DNA from: Anaspis maculata
Lineage: Eukaryota; Arthropoda; Insecta; Coleoptera; Scraptiidae
Direction of reading: 5' to 3'
Length of the DNA: 64,000 nucleotides
Assembly (NCBI GenBank): GCA_949128115.1
Contig: OX421964.1
Span: forward strand, 12,362,892-12,426,891
Within the stretch, counting starts at the first letter, position 1; each line of letters opens with the position of its first letter. Positions 33,287 through 47,405 of this stretch are shown piece after piece. The position numbers were made by a program, and so were the translations under genes. The notes under the pieces were generated by a model. That model was given only the letters and a program-made list of their open reading frames with translations, did no database searches and had not been told where the DNA came from.

Positions 33287-33344
33287 AAAATACATGAAGT
33301 CAACATTGAGTAGTTTACTTTCCCCAATTTGAACCTTTGGATGT

Positions 33345-35318
33345 GATTGTCGTCACCCCCCCCCCCTTCCTTCTACCTTAGACCTCTTACCTACGTTTTG
33401 CTTACGTTGTCGTTTCACCCAGGTTCTACTCGAGACGAGAACGGAACTTTGGGGATGAGAATTTTATTGAAAGTTGAACAGAAACACGAATTAACAGCAA
33501 ACAAAATGAATTTTTAAAAGAATTATCAGCAAAATTTGAATGAATCAGATTCTTTTTATAATACACCTCACACAGGACTGACAGACTAGCAAAATGGCAT
33601 TGAAAACACAACAACAAAATATGTCATACTGTCAGTCAAAGAAAAAGAGGAGAGTGACGGATTCGGGAAAAAGGCACTCAGTAGAAGAACCCAGTTAAAC
33701 AAACCCCTGTGTTAAGCCCAAAGAAGAAGACTCTCACATATAAGACAAATGAATAACAAAAACTCACTGATAAATTCCGGTATTCAGTTCAAGTGAAATT
33801 AGTGAAACAAAATCGCAGAAACATCAGTGAACAAATTTTAAAACACATCAGTAAACAATGCATAATAAAACAACAAATCAATAATGCAGATAAAATCATC
33901 AACAATGCATAAAAACCCAAAACAAGACAAAATGGGGGTGGTTAGTAGGATCCTGTGAAATACCTACATTGAATATCTGACAAACATAGCAGCAAGCATA
34001 AAACAAAAATATGAACGTCATAAAAGACGGCAGACAATGACATTTAAATGAAATCAAATCATGACACAAATAAGAATGACAAGTGATTACATGACAAGCA
34101 CATCACACACAAAATGAATGAAATAGACATAAAAATATTGACATGAAATTCATAAGTTTTCAAAATTCGTGAGACAACAAAAATGACATCAAAAATAATT
34201 ACGTAAACAGAATCAGACAAAAAGTAGTATATTACATACCGAGACGGGAAATACATCATTACTGCTGAGGGAAGCCTGGAGGCTCTGCTCGAAGCAGAAA
34301 TGATGTATTTACCGTCGAGTGTATGTATACTATTTTACCCACAATCATTATTGCATATTAACTACTATTAGTTAACAATAATTAAATACTTGTTCAACAA
34401 ACGATTTAATCGAGTGAACAGCAATAAGTTACTTGGGTGGCTGTGACTCAAGACATTGACAGTTCGTATAAAAATATAAAAACAATTGCAATCAGTGCAA
34501 ATTTTCAAAATGTTGAAGATTCTTCTGATTTCACGTCTTTGACTTCTCCTGAACTGCGGCAAGCGGCCGGTCGCTATTTTGCGTCAATACATGCAGCTAA
34601 GAATGAATGCAGATCTAGGCAGTGACCGTAGGCCACGGCTTTTCCTAAAAAAATTGCCACATTTTTGGGGTTAGCGCAACCGGAACGGGACACAGGGCAC
34701 TGTTTTCGGCGCTCGGCTGCTACATTGCTTGCCAACAGAAGATGAGATGTCCTGCAACTTGAAAGGTTAGGAGGATGGAAGTCCAGCGCCGTTGCAGAAG
34801 GATATGTTGAGAACTCTTTGGAAGGGCAGGTGCAAATTGCACACCTACTCACGACAGCTCCAGGGGCAATAGCATCCCAAAACCTTGTGTGTTTAATTGA
34901 ATCATGCACTCCAATCCAATATAAATTGTTCAATTCTCCAAATTGTTCGCACGGCACATTGAATAAAACCAGAAAATAACAATATAACTTGTCACAAATT
35001 TACCTGACAATTATTGTATAAATGTGTGCGACACGTCAAAGACACAAGAATCAAAGAAGACTAGGTTTTTCTCTCCTAGAGGTGGAACCAGCGAAGAGCC
35101 TCATTATAGAAAGCCAAGTTACCGGGTTTACGCTGTTAGAGAGACTTACGCTGTTCCTACAAAGCGCCATCTCTTATTTGCATCCAGGAACTATCACAGG
35201 CGGGAAATTTGAAATAGTCTATTGCTGAATCCGAAATTTTTCCTTTCACGAAATGTACAGAGACTAAAAAGAGATCAAACTAACCACTAAGTTTTTGCCC
35301 ACGTTGAATTTCAACAAT
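33345..35318. other. No recognised gene; A-rich non-coding sequence with one MITE
   Basis: A 12-base C run occurs near 33355. 33700-34200 is strongly A-rich on the plus strand. The minus-strand frame 34574-34957 has no recognisable domain and is not called. Confidence 0.35.
34226..34334. mobile_element. Small MITE
   Basis: Imperfect inverted ends of about 33 bp (agtatattacataccgagac and its inverse) surround 45 bp. A related stretch occurs at 11820-11900 inside the hAT element. Confidence 0.6.
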
Positions 35319-35321
35319 ATA

Positions 35322-38300
35322 GTGGGGGGGTTAGCGGAATGGTCTGTGCATTTTGTGATCAAAGCATGAAATTTGGCATAATTGTTCAGAAGACCCTCCT
35401 TCGCAATTCCAGATGTGGCGCCACGCGAGATTTTGCGCCAGAGACACTGTATTGCGGTTAATATACCTGCTAGGGGAAAATTATGCAAAAATGGTTCCTG
35501 GCCGGTCTCTGGTACCACAGTCGGTATTTTTTAGTTCTGTTTAGTTGAAACTACATGTAGAAATGAGTGAGGAGTACATTTTCACAAGCCAAGTTCCAAA
35601 TGCTGCCTTTATACGTTGTTTTAATACATTTTAAGGCCAACTTTGTTTTAGTACAGGAAACATGGTAAAAAAATTGCCAAAACCTCGGCAAAGATATGAA
35701 CGTCCTGAAAATTTTATATTCTGTCCAGAATTATGTGCCCTACTACATATCTGAAATTGCCAAAAATCGCACCTCGAAGCTTCAAGTTATTGGAGGAAGG
35801 GTAAAAAATTGCAACTCAAAATAAAAGGTATAGAACCCGATGGAACCCGTCAATCCAATAGATGCAAATACGTCGTAGTTCGACGCATCACAACCAGTTG
35901 ATACAGTTTTGGCACAAAAAGTGTCGATCATTGCTGGAGGGGGGTCGTGGGGAAGGGCGAAGCTTGGCTGGGTGGCTCTTTTTCTTCCTGGGCCATGAAG
36001 AATCGATCACGACAAGATTGGTATCTTTTCCGACTAAATTCAATGTCCTGAACTTGAATACGATGTGTAAATTTGAATAAAAACAAGTTCGAACAAGTTG
36101 ACTTGAGAAAACCTGTTTTTTCTTTGACAATTTTCACAAAACTTTTTTTTACTGTTAGAGGTATTCATCTTTGAAAATATCTCAGAGGCCATTAGACTGA
36201 ACTGTAGTCTTCACGAAAATCATCTATTCGATCTGTAACTCTGTTTTTCGAGGTAGGAAAAATCGATTTGAACTTTAGTCGGCACTGCCCGGCGTCTACT
36301 AATGACCAGAACACTACAGCATGCACCTTCAAGTAATAACTCAATACCCTGCATTGCAATTTATGACGATTTTGTTTATGTTATAGGGAATTCAGTTCTG
36401 CACAGATCCTCGAACTTTCAAAGATGAATTATAATTTTTCAGATAGTTTGAGCTATTTTCATTTAAATATGCATCGTGTAGTTAGTACAAGAAAGATAGA
36501 TTTCAACCTCGGAAAAAATATGGACGTCCTGAAAATTTGATATTTTGTTCAGAATTGAGTGCTCTACAACATATCCAAAATCGCCAAAAATCGCACTCGG
36601 GGGTTTTGAGTTATTGGAGGGGGAGTGAAAAATTGCTGGTAAAAATGGAGGGGATGGAACCCGTCAACCCATTGGATGCAAATACATTATAGTTCGACGT
36701 ATCATATCCCATTGATACCATTTTGGCACAAAAAGTGTCCATCATTGTTGAAGGGGAGTAGTGGGGGGGCGAAGCTCTGCTAGGTGGTCCATTTTGTTTT
36801 TATGGCCATGTAGAACCGATCACGACAAGTTTGGTATCTTTTCCGACTAAATTCAATCTCCTGAACTCGTATCCGATGTGCAAATTCGGATGAAAACAAG
36901 TTTGAACAAGTTAACTTGAGAAAACTTGTTTTTTCTTTGACAATTTTGACGAATTTTTTTTGTACTGTTGGAGGTGTTCATTTCCAGAAAATTTTCAGGG
37001 ACCATTGAATTGAAGTGTATTCTCCACAAAAATTATCCACGCGAAGTCTAATTTTGTTTCTCGAGTTCAAAAAATTGATTTGAACTTGAGCCGGCGCGGC
37101 GCGTCGTCTACTACTGACCAGAACACTACAGCATGCACCTTTAAATGAAAACACCTCAAACTATTGAAGAAATAAGAACTGATCTTCGAAAATTGGAGGA
37201 TCTGTGGAGAATTGAATTCCCTATAACATAAACAAAATCGCCATGAATCGCACTGTAGGGTTTTGAGTTATTCAAGGGGAGAGGTAACAGTTCATAGAGT
37301 ATGAATCCTGTCAAAGTGTTATACTCTTCCTCGAATAACTCAAAATCTTGCATTGCGATTCATGGCGATTTTATTCATGGTATAGGGAATTCAGTTCTGC
37401 ACAAATCCTCCAATTTTCGAAGATGAGTTGTTATTTCTCCAATAGTTTGAGGTGTTTTCATTCGAAGGTGCATGCTGTAGTGTTCTGGTCAGTAGTAGAC
37501 GACGCGCCGCGGCGGCTCAAGTTCAAATCGGTTTTTTAAACTCGAGAAACAAAATTATACATCGAGTGGATGATTTTTGTGGGGAATACACTTCAATTTA
37601 TTGGTCCCTGAAATTTTTTCAAGAATTAACACCTCCAACAGTACAAAAAAAATTCGTCAAAATTGTCAAAGAAAAAACAAGTTTTCTCAAGTCAACTTGT
37701 TCAATCTTGTTTTCATCCGAATTTGTACATCGGATACGAGTTCAGGAGATTGAATTTAGTCGGAAAAGATACCAAACTTGTCGTGATCGGTTCTACATGG
37801 CCATAAAAACCAAATGGACCACCCAGCAGAACTTCGCCCCCCCACTACTCCCCTTCAACAATGATGGACACTTTTTGTGCCAAAATGGTATCAATGAGAT
37901 ATGATACGTCGAACTATAATGTATTCGCATCCAGTGGGTTGACGGGTTCATCCCCTCCATTTTTACCAGCAATTTTTTACTCCCCCTCCAATAACTCAAA
38001 ACCCCCGAGTGCGATTTTTGGCGATTTTGGATATGTTGTAGAGCACTTAATTCTGAACAAAATATCAAATTTTCAGGACGTCCATGTTTATTCCGAGGTT
38101 TCGCCGATTTCTTTACTATTTTTCCTGTACTAAGTGTTCTGGTCAGTAGTAGACGACGGGCTGTGCCGACTAAAGTTCAAATCGATTTTTTCTATCTCGA
38201 AAAACAAAGTTACAGATCGAATGGATGATTTTCGTGAAGAATACAGTTCAATCTAATGGCCTCTGAAATATTTTCGAAAATGAATGCCTCTAACAGTGAA

Positions 38301-39136
38301 AAAAAGTTTTGTGAAAATTGTCAAAGAAAAAACAGGTTTTCTCAAGTTAACTTGTTTGAACTTGTTTTTATCCAAATTTATACATCGGATTCAAGTTCAG
38401 GACATTGAATTCAGTCGGAAAAGATACCAATCTTGTCGTGATCGATTCTTCATGGCCCAGGAAGAAAAAGAGCCACCCAGCCGAGTTTCGCCCTCCCCCG
38501 TGACCCCCCCTCAACAATGATCGACACTTTTTGTGCCAAAATTGTATCAACGGGATGTGATGCGTCGAACTACGACGTATTTGCATCCATTGGATTGACG
38601 GGTTCCATCGGGTTCCATACCTTCAATTTTGAGTTGCAATTTTTTACCCCCCTTCCAACAACTCAAAGCCCCAGGGTGCGATTTTTGACAATTTTAGATA
38701 TGTAGTGGGGTACTTAATTCTGAACAGAATATCAAATTTTCAGGACGTTCATATCTTTGCCGAGGTTTTGGCAATTTTTTTACCATGTTTCCTGTACTAA
38801 AACAAAGTTGGCCTTAAAATGTATTAAAACAACGTATAAAGGCAGCATTTGGAACTTTGCTTGTGAAAATGCACTCCTCACTCATTTCTACATGTAGTTT
38901 TAGCTAAACAGAACTAAAAAATACCGACTGCGGTACCAGAGACCGGCCAGGAACCATTTTTGCAGAATTTACCCCTAGCAGGTATATTAACCGCAATACA
39001 GTGCCTCTGGTGCAAAATCTTCTGTGGCGCCACATCTGGAATTGCAAAGGAGGGTCTTCTGAACACGTATGCCAAATTTCATGCTTTTATCACAAAATGC
39101 ACAGATCATTCCATTTTTGGCCGTTAACCCCGCCAC
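35322..39136. mobile_element. Large foldback element D, TA-flanked, with duplicated inner units
   Basis: Ends GTGGGGGGGTTAGCGG and its near inverse lie beside TA (35320-35321, 39137-39138). Each arm contains two related units of about 600 bp (35690-36300 and 36520-37110, mirrored at 37500-38130 and 38150-38800). The innermost hairpin is centred near 37300. Segment 36310-36490 has no mirror in the right arm but resembles 37330-37490. Several open frames across it (for example 37452-37904 and 38284-38520) translate to similar peptides because the units are copies; they show no family match. Confidence 0.75.
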
Positions 39137-39138
39137 TA

Positions 39139-42100
39139 ATAATATACATGTAAGTGAAGCGAACAAATTTTTCCCAACGGTCCTTTTACTTTAAAACTTT
39201 TGTGTCTCACAAAAATAGTTTTATCTGAGGTACCTGTTGGGAAAAAAATTGTTGTTTGAATATGGTACTACATTACATAGTTAAGTGGTTAGGTTAATAT
39301 CTATTTAATCAATATACACCTCATAAAGCTGTATTGCTGGCTTCTTTTTATGTCCTAAGAATTTAAAGTCATGAGGTGTAACATAGCAGCTTTTATTTTT
39401 ATGAAAATAATATCAGTAAGATAAGTAATGAAAATAAGGCAATGTCACAATTTTACAATATACGTTCTCAATACTAATGAACATTCAAGATAAAATTGCT
39501 GCCTGGGTATATACCTACCTATACTGAGTAGGTAGGTACCTAATCACGTAATTCATAATTTTATTTTTGTTTTATCAATTGACCGCAAGAAGTCAAGCTT
39601 CCACCTCTAAGGGATTTATACTGCAGTTGTTTAACATGGCAATAAAAGGAAATTTAAGTACTAAAACATTATTTTGATAAGGTGGTATATCAAAAGCAAG
39701 TCAAATGAATTCACAGATTCTTCACAATTCAAAGTTATCGTCATCTAAACATACTACAATAACTAACCATCTAAAATATATGCTGGTGAGTTGAAACAAT
39801 AAGAATTTTGAGATTATTATAAATTCAGTCATCTCTACATTTGATTAGTTGTATTAGTTGACTGCTTTCGCCAAAATATTTCAATGCCCGGAACTATTTC
39901 ATGAAGCTATTTGGCAACTTTTTACTTTACACTTGGCAAAATTCCAAGGTATTGCTCCGAAAATACTACTTAACAACTCCTCAAGCTTTTGCAAAGTGCA
40001 AATTATAAAGTTGTAGAGTAGCTTTATGAAAGAGGCCCATGATTCTCAAGTTTTTCGATTCAGTCCAGCCGAATCTCAAAAATGCTAGATTATGTCATTT
40101 AAAATTAAAAGGAGATTGCAGAGCCTGACTCAAATGGGACCTCGAATACGACAGAAAGTGGGGATTGATATACAGATGAGAAAACAGCTCAGTGCTCAGT
40201 GCACAACTTCATTTGGATCCGTATCCGTATGGGATGACAATTTCACAGGCGAAGAAAGCAGCTGTTGAAGTTGAAGCTATACCGTAGCTTCAGCATGCAC
40301 TACCATTTTTTGTTGTTCCTGAAGATCTTCCTAGAGCTGCACTACTCTTGTGATGGTGAAGTACGAGTCACGACCTTGCCTTCTTGCCGTTCAATATTCG
40401 AAGGGGGCATAAAATAACGTAGTGGTCTTCTTCAAGGGTTTTCTGAAATTCCAAAAATACAGCATTTGAGTACCTAGAGTTGATCGCAAAATGTTTGGTA
40501 TGATTTTGAAATACCTGTGCTGTAAGCTGCAGCCGGTATGTACTGCTTCTTCTTTAAAGCTATGATTTTTTGTGCATCTAGTTTGAAGTCATCTGGCTTT
40601 GTGTTCCATGCAAAAAACGCTCCATTTGAAAATTATTTTGTCAGACATGTCGGAAGCATGTTCAAATGTTCAAAGTTCTGTATATGCTCGTACTTGTTGA
40701 TTTCCGTTTCAAGAGCTGCTGCGAATATTTGTTCTGGGATGGAGAGTTGGAAGTTGGGATAGATCTCGGGATTCTCGGGGTACCTAGAGGTCTTTATTCT
40801 TTGAATTGCATCCAGGAACATCACAAGAAGGTATTCGCAGTCCTAGTTCTTTTCCGTGGTTGAAACATCTGTAACATTCGCAATATGAAACTTGGACCGT
40901 TTGTAGGAGTTCGCTCAGGAGTTCATGGAATTTTTAATTCATCAGCATACCTTCTGTGATACTGTTTTGCACCGATGTAGCATCCATTATTGTCCATTTC
41001 CATCCACCTTCTATCGATTTCGAAGGAAAACCACACTCCGAACCACCGTTTTAAAAACGTTTGAAACTTGTCATCCTCGTTCGTGACATGAGACTGCTTT
41101 GATTTTGTATTTGAATAGTTTGAGATCGCTGCAAAACGCTGCATATACTGGCGCCATCTTTTATTTGCATCTAGCAAAATTACTTCGTCTTCGTCTCTTT
41201 GCTCTCTGTCTAACTGGCACGGCTCTAACAATCTGACTTGACCACCCCTGGGTGGAACACATTTATTACTGCCTTGTTTAAAGACGTATTACTATAGTGA
41301 TTGTCAGTAATGTAAATTATTCATGTTCAGAGAGAAAAATAAGTTAGCCCGGACCTGTAATTCCCGTATACGGACTAAGCTCAAACGTGAAACAAAGAAA
41401 ATACCATACGCGTTATTTTTAGATTCTTCAATTCTTCTCGCGATGCACCGATATGCATTTCTTGAGAGAGCAGTGCAAACACGAATATGACATCATCCAT
41501 GGGAAAAACGCGTAGGTACCTAGTACCTAACACACGTCCAGGGCCAAGAGGACTGTTGGGCATCCCAGAAATTCAGTGGAATACATGAGACGCGTAGGGA
41601 GCCTCTATCCTCGCTTCAAACTAGGCTGTAAAAACCGCGAAAACCCTTTTTCGGTCCTCTTCTGTGTTCTAAATTTCCGTGAACAAGTAAAACTGATGCC
41701 CGAACAGGAAGATGCGATTTGAGAAACAAAAAATTGAATCACCCAAAAAGCTAATGCCGTCAAACCAAAAGCGATTCAGAGTATGATTTCAGGAAATAAT
41801 GTAAAAACGACCCACCTGTAGTAAATTACGGCACACGTCGTCTTTGGAACGTCTGGTCAGCAAGAAGTGCAAGAACACACAAAATCAAGTCCCGTCTTCG
41901 ACCTAAATTCATGTCGCGTTTACATTCAGTCAGTTCCTAATATAGAAATGCTTTCTCGCGTCGAATTATTGAATTGAGTTCTCAAAATTATAACAAAAAA
42001 TGCGTTCCATCACAGTCTTGAATGCGATTTTAAGCGAAATTTTCTTTCTCAAATTGAGGAAGGTAGTCAGAAAGAAAGGTCTTCATCCCTATTACATCCA

Positions 42101-42299
42101 GAAAATCCAGCGGCTCGAAGCAGTCTATCAGCTTCTTCAAGGTGCCTCTGGCAACAAGATAAGCCCTCAATGGATCTCATATCTTGCCTAGACAACTTAT
42201 TCCAGGTCTCAATTAAGCTTTTTACAACTTGAATACTAGCCAGATCTGCTGGAAAAATTGCTGCCTTTGCAAGAAACTCAAATAGTTTTTGTCTATTTC
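39139..42299. other. No recognised gene; possible small minus-strand exons
   Basis: AT-rich unique DNA. On the minus strand 40923-41231 is open for 102 codons with an unbiased composition, and near 40830 a CDVPGC motif of the kind that begins THAP zinc fingers is followed by a possible donor. Neither is enough to name a gene. Confidence 0.25.
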
Positions 42300-43797
42300 T
42301 AGTGGACGTGGTAGGAAAAAACAAGTTGCAAATGATGATAAAGGCAAACCACTTGGCAGGATCGAAACTAAGAGTTGAATAAACGATTTGACCCGCAGTG
42401 CTTTCATTTTCGTTCCTTAGGATTTGAATGGCGCCCCTTTTTCAAAATGGCGGATTTTATCTAGGGGCAGAAAGTATCGAATAGCCTGGTGATGTCCAGC
42501 TTCGTTAAAATATATGGAGCTATGTCTCGTTTAATTTTTAGGACATCGAACACTTTTTAAAAAAATGATGGAACATTGACATCTGTCGCAGGCAAATTTG
42601 GTGGAGGCGCCAACATGAATTTTGTACGGTCATAAGAAAATTGCTGTAACATTGTTATTTTTCAACCGATTTTAACACAAGGTATCTCATTTTGTTAAGA
42701 AGTACATTCTTCTTGTTATCTTATACCTTCCATAAAAAATCTGTTGTGGGGCGACACAAAACTTTCCCGGCGGTATCCAGAGACGTCAGTAATGATTTTG
42801 ATCGAAGTGTCCCTTCGGGAGGGGGCGATTCGATTTGGAAATTGATGAAAAAATTCTATTTAGTCGAGCGTTTAGCGAGCATCCTGCATCCATTGTTGAG
42901 CGGACAGAAAAAATGACAGGTTAGGTCAGTTTTCCAAGGTGATGAAATGATCCAAAAGGTAGAACTAGGTAGCTAACTGTTGTGATATCTCAAAAATGCA
43001 ATGCTGGTTCCTTATTGAAATTTTTGTTCCTACTTCAGATATGATGATGAAATTACAAAAACTTGATTGAAAACTTTCACTGCATCTTTGTGTCAAATTT
43101 CAACTCTATATTTTCAATTTAGAGCTTGGGCAGACAAACCCAGACCCAATGTGCCACCTGAGGGCTTCCGATCAAAATCATCCACCCAAAGTCTAATCAG
43201 AACATTCCAGGCTGAACTTAGGCCTCCGTACCTGATTTCGATTTGATCGGATCAATAATTCGGTAATTATCGTGACAGAACCGCTTAATTTGTACGATCG
43301 CATGAGTGGTTTTATATTTTCAGGAGGAAAATTCCCGGGAAATTGGAGAGAAATTATTGGAAAATGTTCAAGAACCAGTTATCTATTCTCTAAAAGAAAC
43401 ATTCCAAGAAATCTGTTCACGGAATAAAAAGTTGGAAAATTTGCAGTTTTTCCAGAGAGGAAAACTCGGCAACTGTTGATCCGATTTCGAAACTTTTTCC
43501 TTCAAAAATTAGCTCAATCTTTTCTCTAACTTTTATTCACAGCATGTCTGCACCTAAAATTGATATTTCGTGGGGCTTACCGCATGTAGAAGTTTGCATT
43601 GCGTTTTTCTCAAATTCACAGAATGTGCAAATTTCATTTTGAAAAAATTACAGTCGGGAAACCGACACCGTGTCAACTCTGAAAATAGACCTGCACGACG
43701 CTCTATCCAATCTACTTTCGATATCAGTTGAAATTTTCCAAAAAAAGTCGATCCCCGAGCAGGAATAAATTTTTGAGTGGAGTCCTGCTACAAAAGC

Positions 43798-44452
43798 GAG
43801 TCGTGCTGGTCGAAACACCGGCGAGAGCCCCTCCTGAGTGGCAACGGCCAGGAGAAATTTCGAAAATTCATTACGCTCAACTGGAGAATGGTGGAAAACT
43901 GCAACTGCGGCCTTAATTTGACTCTTTTGTTGTGTTGCTTCCTGCCAAATCTGGTTCCAATCCATCGGATAGATTTTGAATAATCAATTGGTAAAGTTTT
44001 GAACTTTAACATTTTTTATTATTTGACAGATGACAGATAGAGCAATGTTTCCAACTGTTCTGAATACAGTTTTTCAAGGGCTTTCAAATGACATATTGCA
44101 AGTTGAGTTCCGTGAGATATAGCTTCTGACATTTGATGATAGTGACAGTTGGGTTTGACAGATGACAGCCAAAAACTAATGGGCTCTTTTCAGGAAACAA
44201 CCATGTTTGTATACCAAATATCAAGTCGATCCAGTCAACGTTACGGCAGTTATCGTGGAAGATCACAGACAGACACACATACACACACACATACACACAC
44301 ACACACACAGACAGACATCATTCTGAAAATGGTCTTAATCGTCTTGGAGGACCTCAAAACGGATATATCCGGTGAAATCTCGAAACTTTTTTTCTGCACG
44401 ATTACAATACTTTCCCTCCGTGTTCGTGGGTGGGCCGGGAAAGTAAAAGAGT
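43798..44452 (+). repeat. Direct repeat, copy 1 (pair with 46795-47405)
   Basis: It shares long wording with 46795-47405, for example tgttgcttcctgcc, gaatacagtttttcaagggc, cagttatcgtggaagatcac and gattacaatactttccctcc. The copies are diverged by eye. The cacagacagacacac tail resembles LINE 3' ends, but no RT is attached. Confidence 0.7.
44273..44312. repeat. (AC)n microsatellite
   Basis: An acacacatac-type run lies inside direct-repeat copy 1; copy 2 has a shorter version (47250-47270). Confidence 0.9.
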
Positions 44453-45163
44453 ACATTTCTAAGCTCGTGTAATCAGTCCGGTCTATGTCAAGTAGGCACG
44501 GCTGCACGCGGGTGAAATAGGATCGCTCGAAAAGAAATAAGTTTTTTAGACTTTCAAGTGCGTGCCGCGATTAAGCCAAGCACGATATAATTAGAGAAGA
44601 GTTTGAGCTTTTCATTCCTTATAAAATTTTCGCAAACGGTGTTTGGTAAAATTGAAAAAATTGCTGCTTAACAGGCGGGTGAAAATTATTCACTTCTTAG
44701 CTGGCAGGATCTTCAAAAATGCTGTTATTTGAATTTTAACGCCATAAATGGGTTCAATGGATACGAGTTATTAGAAAACATACAAAATACATGTTGCTCC
44801 ATCGTTTTCATGTGTAGAAAAACGATTAAATGTAATTTATCTGACCCACACAAAGAAATCTTTTTTTCCAACAGTAAGACTGGCACAGAGATGATGACAG
44901 ATGCTTCCAATGTTTGCGTAAGAGTTGTGCGTTTGCACTGAGGCAAATTTAATGAAAAAGTACGTAGGTTCAGCAAGTCTATTTGCACTTTCAAGGCATC
45001 CTTTACCTTCGTGCAGATGGGGAGGAATCAGCACATCTCGGTTTTGGGCGGAAACTCAGTTGTAGAGACCTACTGACCTCACAAAGAGTTTGACACCATA
45101 AAAGCTTTGGTCGGAGTTTTTTCCAGATTGTAGTGATTTTACCGACATACCGCCTGGCCTATA

Positions 45164-45316
45164 AGGGCTAAATTTCAATTTCAAATTGCAACCCGCGCAG
45201 CGTGGCGCAAGTAGTCACGTGATCCCTCTGTGCCAATGAGCATGCCATTATTGGATCACGTGACTTCTTGCGCCACGCTGCGCGTGTTGTAACTCAGACT
45301 TGAAATTTGGCCCTAA
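45164..45316. repeat. MITE-like hairpin
   Basis: Arms of about 65 bp include the inverted pair gcgcagcgtggcgcaag and cttgcgccacgctgcgc, and both reach a cacgtga motif near the loop. Confidence 0.75.
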
Positions 45317-46794
45317 TAGAATAAAAGGTTTGGCTGGTAAAAGACCAGCTGGCCTCACGGTGGCTGTACGTGTACTATACCTATGTAAGGACTCTATCCA
45401 GGCTATGTCTTGTGTAGGTATGTTTAGAGTTATGAAACATTTAAAGTGTAGGTAATACAATGATCTCGAAAGTACATTAATAATATCAGAGATAAAGTAC
45501 TCACTTTTGAGGAACCACAACGAAAGAAAAGAAACTCAAAGCTAAACGTAACACACAATCGAACAGAATATGATGAATCGCATTCAAACTCAACAACGCA
45601 ACGGTCGGTGTTTATGCAATGTCAAAAATTTTCAATTCAGTCGTCATTTTTCTCTTACGTTCTTGATTTTCACCCAGGGATCACGCTTTTCACCTACCTA
45701 CCGGCACAGAATCTACCGGTCTAAAACTAGCGACGTTTTCTTGCCCTCATTTGATAAGGATCTGTTGTTATTTTACAATGTTCAGGTACAGTTTCTGTGT
45801 ACAAAAGTATTTGTATTTATTTGAGCCGTTGCTCTCCATCGAAGAGATTTTTTTTGTATAAAATTGAATATTAACATTCCTAAAATACTTAGAAGTACTT
45901 TTTTCAAATAATTATAGAATGAACAAGTTATTTTGTGTGCGATAAAATCACTAAATTTTTGGGGCTGAATTTTTAGGTGTTGGTATTTAAAGTACATATT
46001 GTATAGAAAGTATCAGAAAGTAGGTATGAATATACCCATGCCAAATCAAATGGGAATTAACAACGCTATTCTAGAACGTCACAAAACTCGGGAAATTTAA
46101 CAAAAATTGTTGGAAAATGTTCAAGAACCACTTTACTTATTGTTTAAAAAACAGCTGGTGAAAATCGATTCATGGGTTGAAAACCAGGGGCAGAGTTCTA
46201 ACTAATTGCAATTCAGGGCCCCTAAGTTACGTGTGAAATGAGGCTTCGAGCCCATCAGGAGGTTAGGTTCCAACCACACCTGACGGCACAATATAGCTCT
46301 GAAAACTCGAAAACCGAGAGGGTGGCTCAGTGGGCTCCAAGAGACACTTTGTAACACCAGGGAGCCTATAGGGCTTCAACCAACCCAGGAAGACACAAGG
46401 GCGCCGTTTTGGCCTGAAACGGCAAAATCTAATAGTCACAGATGAGGGGCCCCATCGGGGCCTTGAACGGCAGACACCATGAGGCGTGGTGGAGCCCTGG
46501 TACCGCTTCATATAAGGGCACTGCACACATTAGAGCTTGTATATAATATACGTCAACGGGATACGCATAGCATACTGAAATTGCTGAAGCTACAGAATTA
46601 CAGAAAATACGAGGGGGTTTACGAAGCCCCAAACAACACTTGAAGTTGTTCGCACTGTTGCCTTGAACGATGCAAGCAGAAGATACAAAATAAAACACCG
46701 AGAACAGTATCCATGTTGTCATTTTGACATAGATACGTCAGTGTAACAGAAACGTACCGGTTTGGTTGCTAAGAGAATTGTATAGGCCAAAAGT

Positions 46795-47405
46795 CGAGCA
46801 ACAGGCAAGCCCGGCTGAATTCGGCCAGGCCCAACTTTGAAAATTCATAGCGCTCGGCTGGTGAATGATGGGAAACACCAGCTTCAGCATTAGTTTGATT
46901 CTTTGGTAATGTTGCTTCCTGCCGAGTTTGGTTTAAATCTATCGTATAGATTTTGAATAATTAAATGGCGAAGTTCCAGACTTTGACATTTTTTATAATT
47001 TGACAGATAACAGATAGGGAAATATTTTAAACTGTTCTGAATACAGTTTTTCAAGGGCTTTCGAATGGCACATCGAAAGTCAAGTTTCGTGAGATATAGC
47101 TTTTGTCATTTTCTGATAGTGACACTTCTGTTTGACAGATGACAGCCAAAAACTAATCCGGTCATTTCAGGGTGAAACCACGTCTGCATACCAAATTTCA
47201 AATTGATCTGATCGACGTTTCGGCAGTTATCGTGGAAGATCACAGACATACACACATACAGACATACGGACAAACATCATTCTGGAAATTGTCTCAATCG
47301 TCTTGAAAAACCTCGAAATGGATATATCCGGCGTAATCACAAAACTTTTTTTCTGCACGATTACAATACTTTCCCTCCGAGTTCGTGGGGGGCCGGGAAA
47401 GTAAA
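46795..47405 (+). repeat. Direct repeat, copy 2
   Basis: See 43798-44452. It ends at the right edge of the inserted block. Confidence 0.7.

Larger units (their letters stand above)
24245..33330 (+). repeat. Tandem segmental duplication, copy 2 (odorant-receptor locus)
   Basis: Counterpart of 5165-23960 in the same order. Its private insertions are the palindrome at 25785-27569, a hairpin insert at about 28098-28345, and the material at 30906-33018 in the last intron, which includes palindrome C. It has an uninterrupted version of the site where the Penelope-like complex entered copy 1. Confidence 0.75.

Noticed and set aside
34574..34957. 127-codon minus-strand frame
   Set aside because: No domain, no splice or start context, and overlapping frames on the other strand are similar in quality.
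37452..38520. Open frames repeated in both arms of element D with similar peptides
   Set aside because: They are copies of the same duplicated repeat unit read in one orientation; composition and lack of any family motif argue against genes.
44149..44507. 107- and 85-codon frames on opposite strands
   Set aside because: Both run through an AC microsatellite that has no stops in these frames.
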